Source: Hyphomicrobiales bacterium
GTDB lineage: Bacteria; Pseudomonadota; Alphaproteobacteria; Rhizobiales; Xanthobacteraceae
Reading direction: 5' to 3'
Length of the DNA stretch: 11,648 nucleotides
NCBI GenBank assembly: GCA_003133345.1
Contig: PKXB01000174.1
Span: 8,468-20,115, forward strand
Shown: piece by piece, positions 5,687-11,648 of the stretch
Position numbering within the stretch: the stretch's first letter is position 1
Layout: every line of letters begins with the position of its first letter
Position numbers and translations under genes: made by a program
The notes under the pieces: generated by a model
Told to the model about the DNA's origin: nothing
Seen by the model: only the letters and a program-made list of their open reading frames with translations
Databases searched by the model: none

Positions 5687-5804
5687 TTGTCATTCCGGGG
5701 CGCGAGCAACGCGAGCGAACCCGGAATCCAGAACTACAACCACGGCCCTCGTGTTGGTCTCTGGATTCCGGGCCCCGCGCTTTCGCGCCGTCCCGGAATG
5801 ACAA
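5687..5804. repeat. Mirrored double-hairpin repeat downstream of prs
   Basis: Outer perfect 13-bp arms TTGTCATTCCGGG (5687-5699) and CCCGGAATGACAA (5792-5804) and inner perfect 13-bp arms CCCGGAATCCAGA (5720-5732) and TCTGGATTCCGGG (5760-5772) enclose a 27-base spacer. Each half also folds on itself through an ATTCCGGG/CCCGGAAT stem. The GTCATTCCGGG motif is a widespread dispersed repeat in Bradyrhizobiaceae-like genomes. It begins 7 bases past the prs stop codon and could end or stabilise the leftward prs transcript. One half of the same family occurs alone at 10829-10870. Confidence 0.82.
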
Positions 5805-5811
5805 GGATAAT

Positions 5812-6765
5812 TTAGTCGAACAGACTCGACACCGACTCCTCGGTCGCGGTGCGCCCGATCGCCTCGCCGATCAGTGTCGAGATTTCCAACACGCGGATAT
5901 TGCCGGCGGCCAGCACTTCCTTGGTCGGCTGAATCGAGTCGGTGATCACCAGTTCCTTCAGCCGCGACTTGGCGATGCGCGCGACCGCGCCGCCCGACAG
6001 CACGCCGTGGCTGATATAGGCGTAGACCGCCTTGGCCTTCTGCGCGAGCAGGGCGTCGGCGGCGTTCACCAGCGTGCCGCCGGAGTCGACGATGTCGTCG
6101 ACCAGCACGCAGGTGAAGCCGGCGACGTCGCCGATCACGTTCATCACTTCCGATTCGCCGGCGCGCTCGCGCCGCTTGTCGATAATGGCGAGCGGCGCGT
6201 TGATGCGCTTGGCCAGCCCGCGCGCGCGCACCACGCCGCCGACGTCGGGCGACACCACCATCACGTTGTCGAGCTGGAAGCGCTCCTTGATGTCGCGCAC
6301 CATAACCGGCGAGGCGTAGAGATTGTCGGTCGGGATGTCGAAGAAGCCCTGGATCTGCCCGGCATGCAGGTCGAGCGTCATCACCCGGTCGGCGCCGGCG
6401 CGGGTGATCAGGTTGGCCACCAGCTTGGCCGAGATCGGCGTGCGCGGCCCCGGTTTGCGGTCCTGCCTGGCATAGCCGTAATAGGGGATCACCGCGGTGA
6501 TGCGGCGCGCCGACGAGCGGCGTAGCGCGTCCATAATGATGAGCAATTCCATGAGGTGGTCGTTGGCGGGATACGAGGTGGACTGGATGACGAAACAGTC
6601 CGCGCCGCGCACGTTTTCCTGGATTTCGACGAATATCTCCATGTCGGCGAAGCGTCGCACCACCGCCTTGGTCAGCGGGGTCTTGAGGTATTCGCCGATC
6701 GCCTGCGCCAGGGCGGGATTCGAGTTGCCGGCGACGAGCTTGATCGCTCCGTTCTTGCCCGACAT
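5812..6765 (-). CDS. prs: Ribose-phosphate pyrophosphokinase (PRPP synthetase)
   Basis: A 317-residue cytoplasmic enzyme that makes 5-phosphoribosyl-1-pyrophosphate from ribose-5-phosphate and ATP, feeding purine, pyrimidine, histidine, tryptophan and NAD synthesis. Class I features are all present: [12 protein letters not shown] (37-48), the ATP/Mg region [21 protein letters not shown] (split around 94-114), the signature [11 protein letters not shown] (132-142), KRRERAGE (197-204) in the flexible loop, and the PRPP-binding loop [13 protein letters not shown] (220-232). Length is standard. The start is supported by GAGGA at 6773-6777. It is the last gene of a leftward run beginning with lgt, but a plausible promoter of its own lies at 6805-6833, so it is probably transcribed independently at least in part. 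A double-hairpin repeat follows the stop. Confidence 0.98.
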   Translation of the reverse strand: MSGKNGAIKLVAGNSNPALAQAIGEYLKTPLTKAVVRRFADMEIFVEIQENVRGADCFVIQSTSYPANDHLMELLIIMDALRRSSARRITAVIPYYGYARQDRKPGPRTPISAKLVANLITRAGADRVMTLDLHAGQIQGFFDIPTDNLYASPVMVRDIKERFQLDNVMVVSPDVGGVVRARGLAKRINAPLAIIDKRRERAGESEVMNVIGDVAGFTCVLVDDIVDSGGTLVNAADALLAQKAKAVYAYISHGVLSGGAVARIAKSRLKELVITDSIQPTKEVLAAGNIRVLEISTLIGEAIGRTATEESVSSLFD

Positions 6766-6804
6766 CTACGAATCCTCGTGTGGCCCGGCGTTACCGGCGC
6801 GCAG

Positions 6805-6833
6805 GTCATAACAAGGCGGGGCGGGGCTCGCAA
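6805..6833 (-). promoter_or_regulatory. Candidate sigma-70-type promoter of prs
   Basis: On the minus strand TTGCGA (6828-6833) and TATGAC (6805-6810) are separated by 17 bases, the optimal spacing. Each hexamer matches four of the six consensus bases. Transcription would start near 6798, giving a leader of about 33 nt with the GAGGA ribosome binding site. The spacer is very GC-rich. It lies between the lipoprotein gene and prs, in the right place for a housekeeping promoter, but no experiment or alignment backs it here. Confidence 0.4.
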
Positions 6834-6890
6834 TACGAGTCCAAACCATTGTCCCGAAGCTTTTGGAGACAGGGTGAATGCGCCCTTGGA

Positions 6891-7622
6891 TCAGTGGCTA
6901 GACGCCGCCAGGGTCAGTGTTTCCCGGGCCGATATTGTGGTCGCCACAGGCGGCCGGCGCGGCGGCAGCGGGACCGGGCCGGCGGCAGGCTGCGCGGCCT
7001 CGATCGGCGCCGGATCGGCATTGGGCTGGAATAGGCGGAATATGCCGGCTGATTCCGGCGAGGAATCGCGCGTTCCAGCCAGCACCATGCGCGGCTCGCT
7101 GTCGGGTGTGCTCGGCGCGACCTCGGGCGAAGTCAGGAATACGGCGAGCTGGTCCATGCTGCTGCGGGCGATCCGGCGCAGCATCTCATCGTCGGCGGCG
7201 GACCAGGCGTCGTGATGCCGGCTCAATGTACGCGAATTGGCGGTCTCCTCGCCGGTGATGCGCAAGGCACGCCGATCGTCGCGGTCGAACACGTCCCAGA
7301 CCCACGAGATCGTGGTCTGCCGTTTCGTCACCTTGGCGGCGAGATAACCGCGCACGCGATAGGCCGACGGGCTTTCGCGCGATATCACCGCCAGCCGGCG
7401 TGTCTGCGCCTCGTTATTGAGCGCCTGCACCAGCTCATGGAATTGGCCGGGCGGCGGGCCGTCGATGGATTCGAAGGCGACCGTGGCGCCGCGCGGCTGC
7501 CCGGCCATGCCCGGCTGACCGTCTTGGGTGCAGGCGGCCAACGCCATGGTGCAGGCGGCTGCCACCAGCACGCCAGGCCGAGATATACGCCGCGAGGCGC
7601 ACCCGCCCAAACTCCACAGCAT
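6891..7622 (-). CDS. Putative lipoprotein of unknown function
   Basis: I do not recognise a named family. The start ATG at 7622 gives 243 residues and has AGGGG five bases upstream; a GTG at 7628 would add two residues. The N-terminus has basic residues, a hydrophobic segment GVLVAAACTMA and a lipobox LAAC with the cysteine at residue 31, so it should be exported, acylated by Lgt and cleaved by signal peptidase II. The mature part is mixed alpha/beta-like in composition, with YRVRGYLAAKVTKRQTTISW followed by VWDVFDRDDRRALRITGEE, and ends in a Pro-rich, presumably disordered tail (about 203-230). The gene lies 111 bases after pgeF and 125 before prs, in a run headed by lgt, the enzyme that would lipidate it. 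Similar anonymous lipoproteins seem common at this locus in Hyphomicrobiales, but I cannot verify that here. Confidence 0.78.
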   Translation of the reverse strand: MLWSLGGCASRRISRPGVLVAAACTMALAACTQDGQPGMAGQPRGATVAFESIDGPPPGQFHELVQALNNEAQTRRLAVISRESPSAYRVRGYLAAKVTKRQTTISWVWDVFDRDDRRALRITGEETANSRTLSRHHDAWSAADDEMLRRIARSSMDQLAVFLTSPEVAPSTPDSEPRMVLAGTRDSSPESAGIFRLFQPNADPAPIEAAQPAAGPVPLPPRRPPVATTISARETLTLAASSH

Positions 7623-7733
7623 CGACACCCCTGTCGCTGGCCTTGTTTTTGTCTTTGAGATTCTTGGCCGGGGTGGAGCGTAGCGGCTGCGGCGCCCTGG
7701 AGTCCAGATGGCGGCCTATCGCCGCGGAAGGCT

Positions 7734-8501
7734 TCAATCGGCGAGCGCGATGGCGTTGATATGCCGGCCGTAATCGGGCTCGCCCTGATTTGTGGTGCGG
7801 CGGTAGCTGAAGAAGCGCTCGGGCTCGGCATAGTTGCACAGGCCGAGGTCCTCGAAATTCACGATGCCGGCGCGTTGCACGCGATCGGCGATGTAGCCGG
7901 CGAGATCGAACATGGCGTGGCCGGCGCGCTCCGAAGCCGCGAAGAAGCGCGTGTTGTCCGCGTCGGCCGCCAGGAAGCGCGCGACGAATTCCGGCCCGAC
8001 CTCGTAATTCGGCTGCCTTATGGTGGGGCCGAGCGCCGCCACGATGCGGGAGCGCTCGGCGCCGAGCTTCTCCATGGCGGCGATCGCCGCCTCGATCACG
8101 CCGGTGAGGGCGCCGCGCCAGCCGGCATGCGCCGCGCCGATCACCCCCGCCTCGGAGTCGGCCAATAGCAGCGGGCCGCAGTCGGCGGTGGACACGCCGA
8201 TCGCGAGCCGCGGCGTGCGGGTGACGATGGCGTCGGCATGCGGGCGTTTTTCCTGAGTCCACGGCTGGTCGGCGACGACCACGTCAGGCGAATGGATCTG
8301 ATAGGCGGTGAGCAGATGGTCCGGCTTAACGCCCAGTGCCGCCGCCATGCGCGCGCGGTTCTCAGTGACCTTGGCGGGCGCGTCGTTCGAGCCGACGCCG
8401 CCATTGAGGCTGTCATAGACGCCCTGCGAGACCCCGCCGCTGCGGGTGAAGAAGGCGTGGCGGATGCGCGCGAGCGTGCTGAGCGAGGCGGCTTGCAGCA
8501 T
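7734..8501 (-). CDS. pgeF: Peptidoglycan editing factor PgeF (YfiH/DUF152 family)
   Basis: A 255-residue protein of the family once called multicopper polyphenol oxidase or laccase-domain proteins. In Escherichia coli PgeF removes wrongly incorporated L-serine-containing precursors, keeping peptidoglycan composition correct; relatives act on purine nucleosides. The metal/catalytic residues are visible: H70 in YQIHS, C108 in STADCGPLLL and H125 in AAHAGWRG. Other family marks are HAFFTRSGGVS (15-25), LGPTIRQPNYEVG (157-169) and the C-terminal LCNYAEPERFFSYRR (221-235). The start ATG lies three bases after the methyltransferase stop, so the two are surely co-transcribed. A small GCGGC/GCCGC hairpin (7711-7725) follows the stop but lacks a T-tract. 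Family is certain; physiological substrate is inferred. Confidence 0.93.
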   Translation of the reverse strand: MLQAASLSTLARIRHAFFTRSGGVSQGVYDSLNGGVGSNDAPAKVTENRARMAAALGVKPDHLLTAYQIHSPDVVVADQPWTQEKRPHADAIVTRTPRLAIGVSTADCGPLLLADSEAGVIGAAHAGWRGALTGVIEAAIAAMEKLGAERSRIVAALGPTIRQPNYEVGPEFVARFLAADADNTRFFAASERAGHAMFDLAGYIADRVQRAGIVNFEDLGLCNYAEPERFFSYRRTTNQGEPDYGRHINAIALAD

Positions 8502-8504
8502 GCG

Positions 8505-9605
8505 CTAGCCCTCGAATCCGGGCGGCACGCCGAGCGCGTGATGCGCGAAGGCAGCGGCCTTGAACAGGACGCCCATGCCGGCTGCGCCCTCGCTGATCAG
8601 CCGCTTCAACGCGGCGTCGATGTCGGCAGCCACGCCGGCCGCGGCCTTGCTCTTGAGCGAGGTGGCGCGCGTCATGATGCCGAGACGGCGCAGAAGTTGC
8701 GACTGGGTGACCGGTCCGTAAACGCTGGCGCCCATGGCCTCCACCGCCTTGGCCAGCGCCTGGAAATCCACATGCGCGGTGAGATCGATGCTGCCGGGCG
8801 CGCTGAGCGGATCGGCATAGGCGTGCCGGCCGACCGCCTGGAAAGTGTCGCCGATGGCGCTTTGGGCATGACCATAGTCGATCACCAGCGCGGCGCCACC
8901 GTCGCGCGTGAGGCGCTTGCCCAGTTCCATCGCGACATTGTCGGCGCGCCATTCGAAGATCGACGCATCCGGCGCATTGCGCAGCGCCGGCGGCAGCAGG
9001 CGATCGAATTGCGGGATCGGATCGGGCGCTATCGTGAAGGCAAGACTGCCGGTGGAATCGATTTCGATCTGGCGCTCGTGCCAGCCGTGCTCGGTCTTCA
9101 CCGCCTGATGCACCGGCAGCGCGTCGAAGAATTCGTTGGCGAGAACGATGGCGGGGCCTGGCGGAACGTCGATCAGCGCGGGATGCCAGAACATCGGCAT
9201 CGACAAAGGCTCCAGCGTGCGCTGCTGTTGCGCCTCCAGCGCCGAGCTGATTTCGACCAGATGCAGCACCACGGCTTTAAGGAAATCCGGCATCACCTTG
9301 GCCGCGCGCAGGGCGTCCTTCATCATGGTGCCACGGCCGGATCCGAGTTCGATGATGCGCAGGTTTTCCGGCGAGCCCATCTGTTTCCAGGTTGCGGCCA
9401 TCCAGAGTCCGATCATCTCGCCGAACATCTGGCTCACTTCCGGCGCGGTGATGAAATCGCCGCGGGCGCCGAGCGGATCACGCGTGGTGTAGTAGCCATG
9501 CTCGCTGTCGGCGAGGCACAGCGCCATGTATTCGGCCACCGGCATCGGGCCGGCCACCGCGATGCGCCGGCGGATTTCGGTTTCCAGCGGCAGGATTTCG
9601 CTCAT
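8505..9605 (-). CDS. SAM-dependent methyltransferase, MidA/NDUFAF7 (DUF185) family
   Basis: A 366-residue class I methyltransferase. Family marks in order are [19 protein letters not shown] (21-39), [18 protein letters not shown] (46-63), the SAM-binding loop [14 protein letters not shown] (84-97), [13 protein letters not shown] (155-167), VIDYGH (241-246), DLTAHVDF (274-281) and a final [10 protein letters not shown] (347-356). Human NDUFAF7 dimethylates an arginine of complex I subunit NDUFS2 early in assembly; bacterial relatives with complex I probably do the same, so NuoD is a reasonable target here. The open frame extends 49 codons upstream into lgt, but ATG 9605 is the natural start because its ATGA overlaps the lgt stop and [15 protein letters not shown] is a typical N-terminus. 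pgeF begins three bases after its stop. Confidence 0.93.
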   Translation of the reverse strand: MSEILPLETEIRRRIAVAGPMPVAEYMALCLADSEHGYYTTRDPLGARGDFITAPEVSQMFGEMIGLWMAATWKQMGSPENLRIIELGSGRGTMMKDALRAAKVMPDFLKAVVLHLVEISSALEAQQQRTLEPLSMPMFWHPALIDVPPGPAIVLANEFFDALPVHQAVKTEHGWHERQIEIDSTGSLAFTIAPDPIPQFDRLLPPALRNAPDASIFEWRADNVAMELGKRLTRDGGAALVIDYGHAQSAIGDTFQAVGRHAYADPLSAPGSIDLTAHVDFQALAKAVEAMGASVYGPVTQSQLLRRLGIMTRATSLKSKAAAGVAADIDAALKRLISEGAAGMGVLFKAAAFAHHALGVPPGFEG

Positions 9606-10444
9606 GCGCGACTCCGCAACGGCGGATGCTTCAGCGCATAGGCGATGAAGCCGAGGCCGGCGAGGAACAGCGGCACCGATAGCAGTTGACCCATGGTCGC
9701 GCCGCCCCACAAGAAGCCGAGCTGGGCATCGGGCTCGCGGAAGAACTCGCAAGTGCTGCGCGCGATGGCGTAGACGCAGGCGAAGCTGCCGACAATTATG
9801 CCGGGCCGCTTCAGCGCGCCCAGCCGCATCAGCACGGCCAGCACCGCCAGCAGCACGAGCCCTTCCAGCGCAGCTTCATAGAGTTGGCTCGGATGCCGCG
9901 GCAGCGGACCGCCGCCGGGGAACACCATGGCCCAGGGCACGTCGGCCGGGCGGCCCCATAATTCGCCATTGATGAAATTAGCGATGCGCCCGAGCAGCAG
10001 CCCGATCGGCCCGACCGCGCAGGTGATGTCGCCGAGCGAGAGCACCGGAATGCCGCGCTTGCGCGCGAACAGGACAACGGCGACCACGCAGCCGGTGAAG
10101 CCGCCGTGGAACGACATGCCGCCGCTCCACAGTTGCACGATCTCGATCGGGTGGGCGGCGAAGTGCGGCAGATTGTAGAACAGCACATAGCCGGTGCGGC
10201 CGCCGAGAATGATGCCGAGCGTCACCCAGAGCACGAAATCGTCGAAGTCGAGGAGAGTCATCGGCGCCAAATTCTTTGAAGCATTGCCGCCCCACAACCG
10301 CGGCGAGCGGATCAGGGCGCGGGCATAGACCCAGCCGAGCAGGATGCCGGCGATATAGGCCAGCGCATACCAGCGGATGGCGAACGGGCCGAGGTGCACC
10401 AGCACCGGATCGAAGGCGGGAAAGGGAATGACGAACAGGGGCAT
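9602..10444 (-). CDS. lgt: Prolipoprotein diacylglyceryl transferase
   Basis: A 280-residue polytopic inner-membrane enzyme that transfers diacylglycerol from phosphatidylglycerol to the lipobox cysteine of prolipoproteins, the first step of lipoprotein maturation. Visible family motifs are the HGG site [11 protein letters not shown] (108-118, H113), the signature [15 protein letters not shown] (152-166) with its essential Arg and Asn residues, HPSQLYEA (184-191), and EFFREPD (233-239) with R236 in the position of the essential late arginine. Several hydrophobic segments (for example 27-41, 70-90, 140-152, 194-207, 215-228, 253-270) fit the seven-helix Lgt fold. It heads the leftward cluster and overlaps the methyltransferase gene by ATGA. 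The Shine-Dalgarno site is weak (GGA at about eight bases). It is divergent from the UbiK-type gene, with 97 bases between starts. Confidence 0.97.
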   Translation of the reverse strand: MPLFVIPFPAFDPVLVHLGPFAIRWYALAYIAGILLGWVYARALIRSPRLWGGNASKNLAPMTLLDFDDFVLWVTLGIILGGRTGYVLFYNLPHFAAHPIEIVQLWSGGMSFHGGFTGCVVAVVLFARKRGIPVLSLGDITCAVGPIGLLLGRIANFINGELWGRPADVPWAMVFPGGGPLPRHPSQLYEAALEGLVLLAVLAVLMRLGALKRPGIIVGSFACVYAIARSTCEFFREPDAQLGFLWGGATMGQLLSVPLFLAGLGFIAYALKHPPLRSRA

Positions 10445-10481
10445 TGCGAATTCCGGTTAGCCGCGGAGGGGATTGGTAGCA

Positions 10482-10498
10482 CGCCGCCTCTTGCGGCG
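10482..10498. other. Small GC-rich hairpin in the lgt / UbiK-type intergenic region
   Basis: Perfect 6-bp arms CGCCGC and GCGGCG around the loop CTCTT lie between the two divergent start codons. It would be in the leader of one of the two transcripts or in the promoter region. There is no T-tract, so terminator function is unlikely. No clear promoter hexamers were found for either gene in this 97-base gap. Confidence 0.35.
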
Positions 10499-10541
10499 GG
10501 ATGACCGGATCGCCATTCTTGAGACGAACCGGAGGCGAGAC

Positions 10542-10829
10542 ATGACCCAGACCAGCAATCGCGTTTTCGACGAGCTCGCGCGCCTGATGAACGATGCCGC
10601 CGGGGTCGCGCAAGGGGTACGCAAGGAATTCGACACCCTATTTCGCAGCCAGGCCGAGCGCATCCTGCGCGACCTCGACGTGGTCCAGCGCGAGGAATTC
10701 GAGGCGGTCAAGGAAATGGCCCGCCTGGCGCGCGAGGAAAACGAGGCGCTGAAGGCGCGCATCGAGGCGCTGGAAGCCAAGGCCGCCGGCAAGCCGGCCA
10801 AGAAAGGCGCGGGCTCCGCGCCTGAATAG
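10542..10829 (+). CDS. UbiK/BMFP family coiled-coil accessory protein
   Basis: A 95-residue protein of the BMFP (Brucella membrane fusogenic protein) / UbiK (YqiC) family. The N-terminal half (MTQTSNRVFDELARLMNDAA onward) is a probable amphipathic helix, and residues about 48-82 (VVQREEFEAVKEMARLAREE and the next turns) form a coiled coil rich in Glu, Ala and Arg; the tail is Lys/Ala/Pro-rich. Relatives form oligomers, bind membranes and, in Enterobacteria, assist aerobic ubiquinone synthesis through UbiJ. Members are short, and the ATG at 10542 fits because GGAGG at 10531-10535 is ideally spaced, so an ATG-like start further up at 10473 is rejected. It is divergent from lgt and ends directly at a repeat hairpin. 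Family assignment is good; a ubiquinone role in this organism is inference. Confidence 0.88.
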   Translation: MTQTSNRVFDELARLMNDAAGVAQGVRKEFDTLFRSQAERILRDLDVVQREEFEAVKEMARLAREENEALKARIEALEAKAAGKPAKKGAGSAPE

Positions 10830-10870
10830 TCATTCCGGGCTCGCGGCTTTTGGCCGCGCCCCGGAATGAC
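10829..10870. repeat. Single repeat hairpin, probable terminator of the UbiK-type gene
   Basis: Perfect 11-bp arms GTCATTCCGGG (10829-10839) and CCCGGAATGAC (10860-10870) enclose a shorter GC-rich stem. It starts on the last base of the UbiK-type stop codon. It is one half-unit of the family seen as a mirrored pair at 5687-5804. Its position at the gene end and its strong stem make it a likely transcription end or 3' stabiliser, though no run of T follows directly. Confidence 0.75.
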
Positions 10871-10888
10871 AGGTATGGGTGGCCTTTC

Positions 10889-10917
10889 TTGCCCTTTCGA
10901 ACCCGCGCCGCTATAAA
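10889..10917 (+). promoter_or_regulatory. Sigma-70-type promoter of rplY
   Basis: TTGCCC (10889-10894) and TATAAA (10912-10917) are separated by exactly 17 bases. The -10 matches five of six consensus bases and the -35 four of six. This is the best promoter match in the window and fits a highly expressed ribosomal protein gene. Transcription would start near 10924, giving a structured leader of about 93 nt. Confidence 0.65.
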
Positions 10918-10927
10918 CCCGCGCGAC

Positions 10928-10992
10928 ACGCGGCCCCCGGCACCCCTGGAGGCTTGCCGCGTTCGCAGGCGGCGGAAAAAGCCGCCTTTTCC
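10928..10992 (+). promoter_or_regulatory. Structured rplY leader with competing hairpins
   Basis: The leader can form a first hairpin ACGCGGC/GCCGCGT (10928-10934 with 10956-10962) and a second AGGCGGC/GCCGCCT (10967-10973 with 10981-10987) with a GGAAAAA loop, followed directly by T residues (10987-10990), like a short intrinsic terminator. Two alternatives compete: GGAAAA/TTTTCC (10974-10979 with 10987-10992) and GCCGC/GCGGC (10956-10960 with 10969-10973), each of which excludes the terminator-like stem. This is what an attenuator looks like. Autogenous leaders are known for many ribosomal protein operons, including L25 in Gammaproteobacteria. Function here is inferred; the T-run is only four bases. 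Confidence 0.45.
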
Positions 10993-11016
10993 ATTGGCTT
11001 AGATGAGGGTTTCAAC

Positions 11017-11648
11017 ATGGCGACCGTCCTGGAATTGAAGGCGACGGTGCGTCCGAAAGGCGGCAAGGGGGCCGCTCGGGCAGCACGTCGCTCCGGCCGA
11101 GTGCCGGGCGTGATTTACGGCGAGAACAAACCCCCGCAGATGGTCACGCTCGACCATACCGAGTTGAGCCGGCGCATCTATGCCGGGCGCTTCCTCACCA
11201 CGCTCTTCCACATCGATGTGGACGGCACCAAGCACCGCGTGATCCCGCGCGACTTCCAGCTCGATCCGGTGAAGGATCTGCCGATGCACGTGGATTTCCT
11301 GCGCGTGTCGGAAGGCGCCGTCATCCGCGTCAACGTCGCGGTGAAGGTGCTCAATGCCGACCAGTCGCCCGGCGTGAAGCGCGGCGGCGCGGTCAACATC
11401 GTCACCCACACCATCGAGGTGATGTGCCCGGTCGAGACCATTCCGGAATCGATCGACGTCGATATTTCCGAACTCGACATCAACCATTCCAAGCATCTCA
11501 GCGACGTAACGCTGCCGCCGAACGTCCGCGTGATCGCCCATGGCGACATCACGCTGGTCACGGTGGTGCCGCCGTCCGGCTACGCGGAAGAACTCAAGGC
11601 CGCCGCCGATGCTGCTGCCGCGGCCGCTGCCGCTGCTGCCGCTGCTGC
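11017..11648 (+). CDS. rplY: 50S ribosomal protein L25 (general stress protein Ctc/TL5 type), partial
   Basis: The gene starts at ATG 11017, preceded by GAGGG (11005-11009), and runs off the window after 210 codons. L25 binds 5S rRNA in the central protuberance of the large subunit. The N-terminal 5S-binding domain (1 to about 92) shows LKATVRPKGGKGAARAARRS, GRVPGVIYGENKPP and RDFQLDPVKDLPMHVDFLRV, all standard for the family. The second beta domain (about 95-190), with VNVAVKVLNADQSPGVKRGG and LDINHSKHLSDV, makes it the long TL5/CTC type rather than the short Escherichia coli form. After about residue 190 the sequence turns almost purely alanine (AAADAAAA and on), an acid/alanine tail usual in alphaproteobacterial L25 but with no stop yet reached. 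It usually lies near prs and pth in this group; here prs is about 4 kb away on the other strand. Confidence 0.96.
   Translation, partial: MATVLELKATVRPKGGKGAARAARRSGRVPGVIYGENKPPQMVTLDHTELSRRIYAGRFLTTLFHIDVDGTKHRVIPRDFQLDPVKDLPMHVDFLRVSEGAVIRVNVAVKVLNADQSPGVKRGGAVNIVTHTIEVMCPVETIPESIDVDISELDINHSKHLSDVTLPPNVRVIAHGDITLVTVVPPSGYAEELKAAADAAAAAAAAAAAA

Noticed and set aside
6556..7215. Rightward open frame of 219 codons opposite prs and the lipoprotein gene
   Set aside because: Antisense to prs and the lipoprotein gene and spanning the prs promoter; no ribosome binding site and no recognisable motif.
8238..9641. Long rightward open frame of 467 codons opposite the methyltransferase and pgeF
   Set aside because: It is antisense to two well-recognised genes, starts without a ribosome binding site, and has the His/Arg/Gly-rich composition typical of antisense frames in GC-rich DNA.
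10889..10912. TTTCGAACCC resembling a tRNA T-arm
   Set aside because: No matching acceptor stem, D-arm or anticodon arm can be drawn around it; the stretch is better explained as the rplY promoter spacer.

Overview
The window looks like ordinary chromosomal DNA from a GC-rich alphaproteobacterium of the order Hyphomicrobiales (Bradyrhizobium, Rhodopseudomonas, Pseudolabrys or Afipia type). The signs are strong G/C at third codon positions, the gene content (YbjN-proC, lgt-methyltransferase-pgeF, prs, a two-domain L25), and short palindromic repeats of kinds common in that group. The species is inferred from style, not from any search. No phage, insertion sequence, CRISPR array, toxin-antitoxin pair or tRNA was seen.

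Positions 1-3197: the start of a leftward branched-chain aminotransferase gene faces a rightward regulatory operon. That operon holds a MarR-family regulator, an OmpR-type response regulator and an EnvZ-type sensor kinase. Regulator and kinase genes overlap by ATGA. The MarR + OmpR order resembles the petP-petR pair of Rhodobacter capsulatus. A palindromic repeat sits between the first two genes, and a second copy of the same repeat, interrupted by another palindrome, lies in the divergent intergenic region.

Positions 3198-5811: a mirrored double-hairpin repeat separates the kinase from a convergent TetR-fold gene whose C-terminal part looks like COQ9. Next come a YbjN-domain gene and proC, coupled by a GTGA overlap on the minus strand, and then a 384-base gap whose distal part is another mirrored double-hairpin repeat.

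Positions 5812-10444 form a leftward run: lgt, a MidA/NDUFAF7-type methyltransferase, pgeF, an unrecognised lipoprotein gene, and prs. The first three are tightly packed (4-base overlap, then a 3-base gap). The lipoprotein and prs follow after gaps of about 110 and 125 bases, the second with a plausible promoter. The themes are lipoprotein maturation, respiratory-complex assembly, peptidoglycan quality control and PRPP supply.

Positions 10445-11648: a UbiK/BMFP coiled-coil gene diverges from lgt and ends in a repeat hairpin that may terminate it. Then come a clear sigma-70-like promoter, a structured leader of about 93 nt with competing hairpins, and rplY (ribosomal protein L25), which runs off the window inside a poly-alanine tail.

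I found no convincing new multi-gene system. The most checkable curiosities are the rplY leader, the COQ9-like TetR protein, the H-box substitution in the kinase, the nested repeat, and the unidentified lipoprotein.
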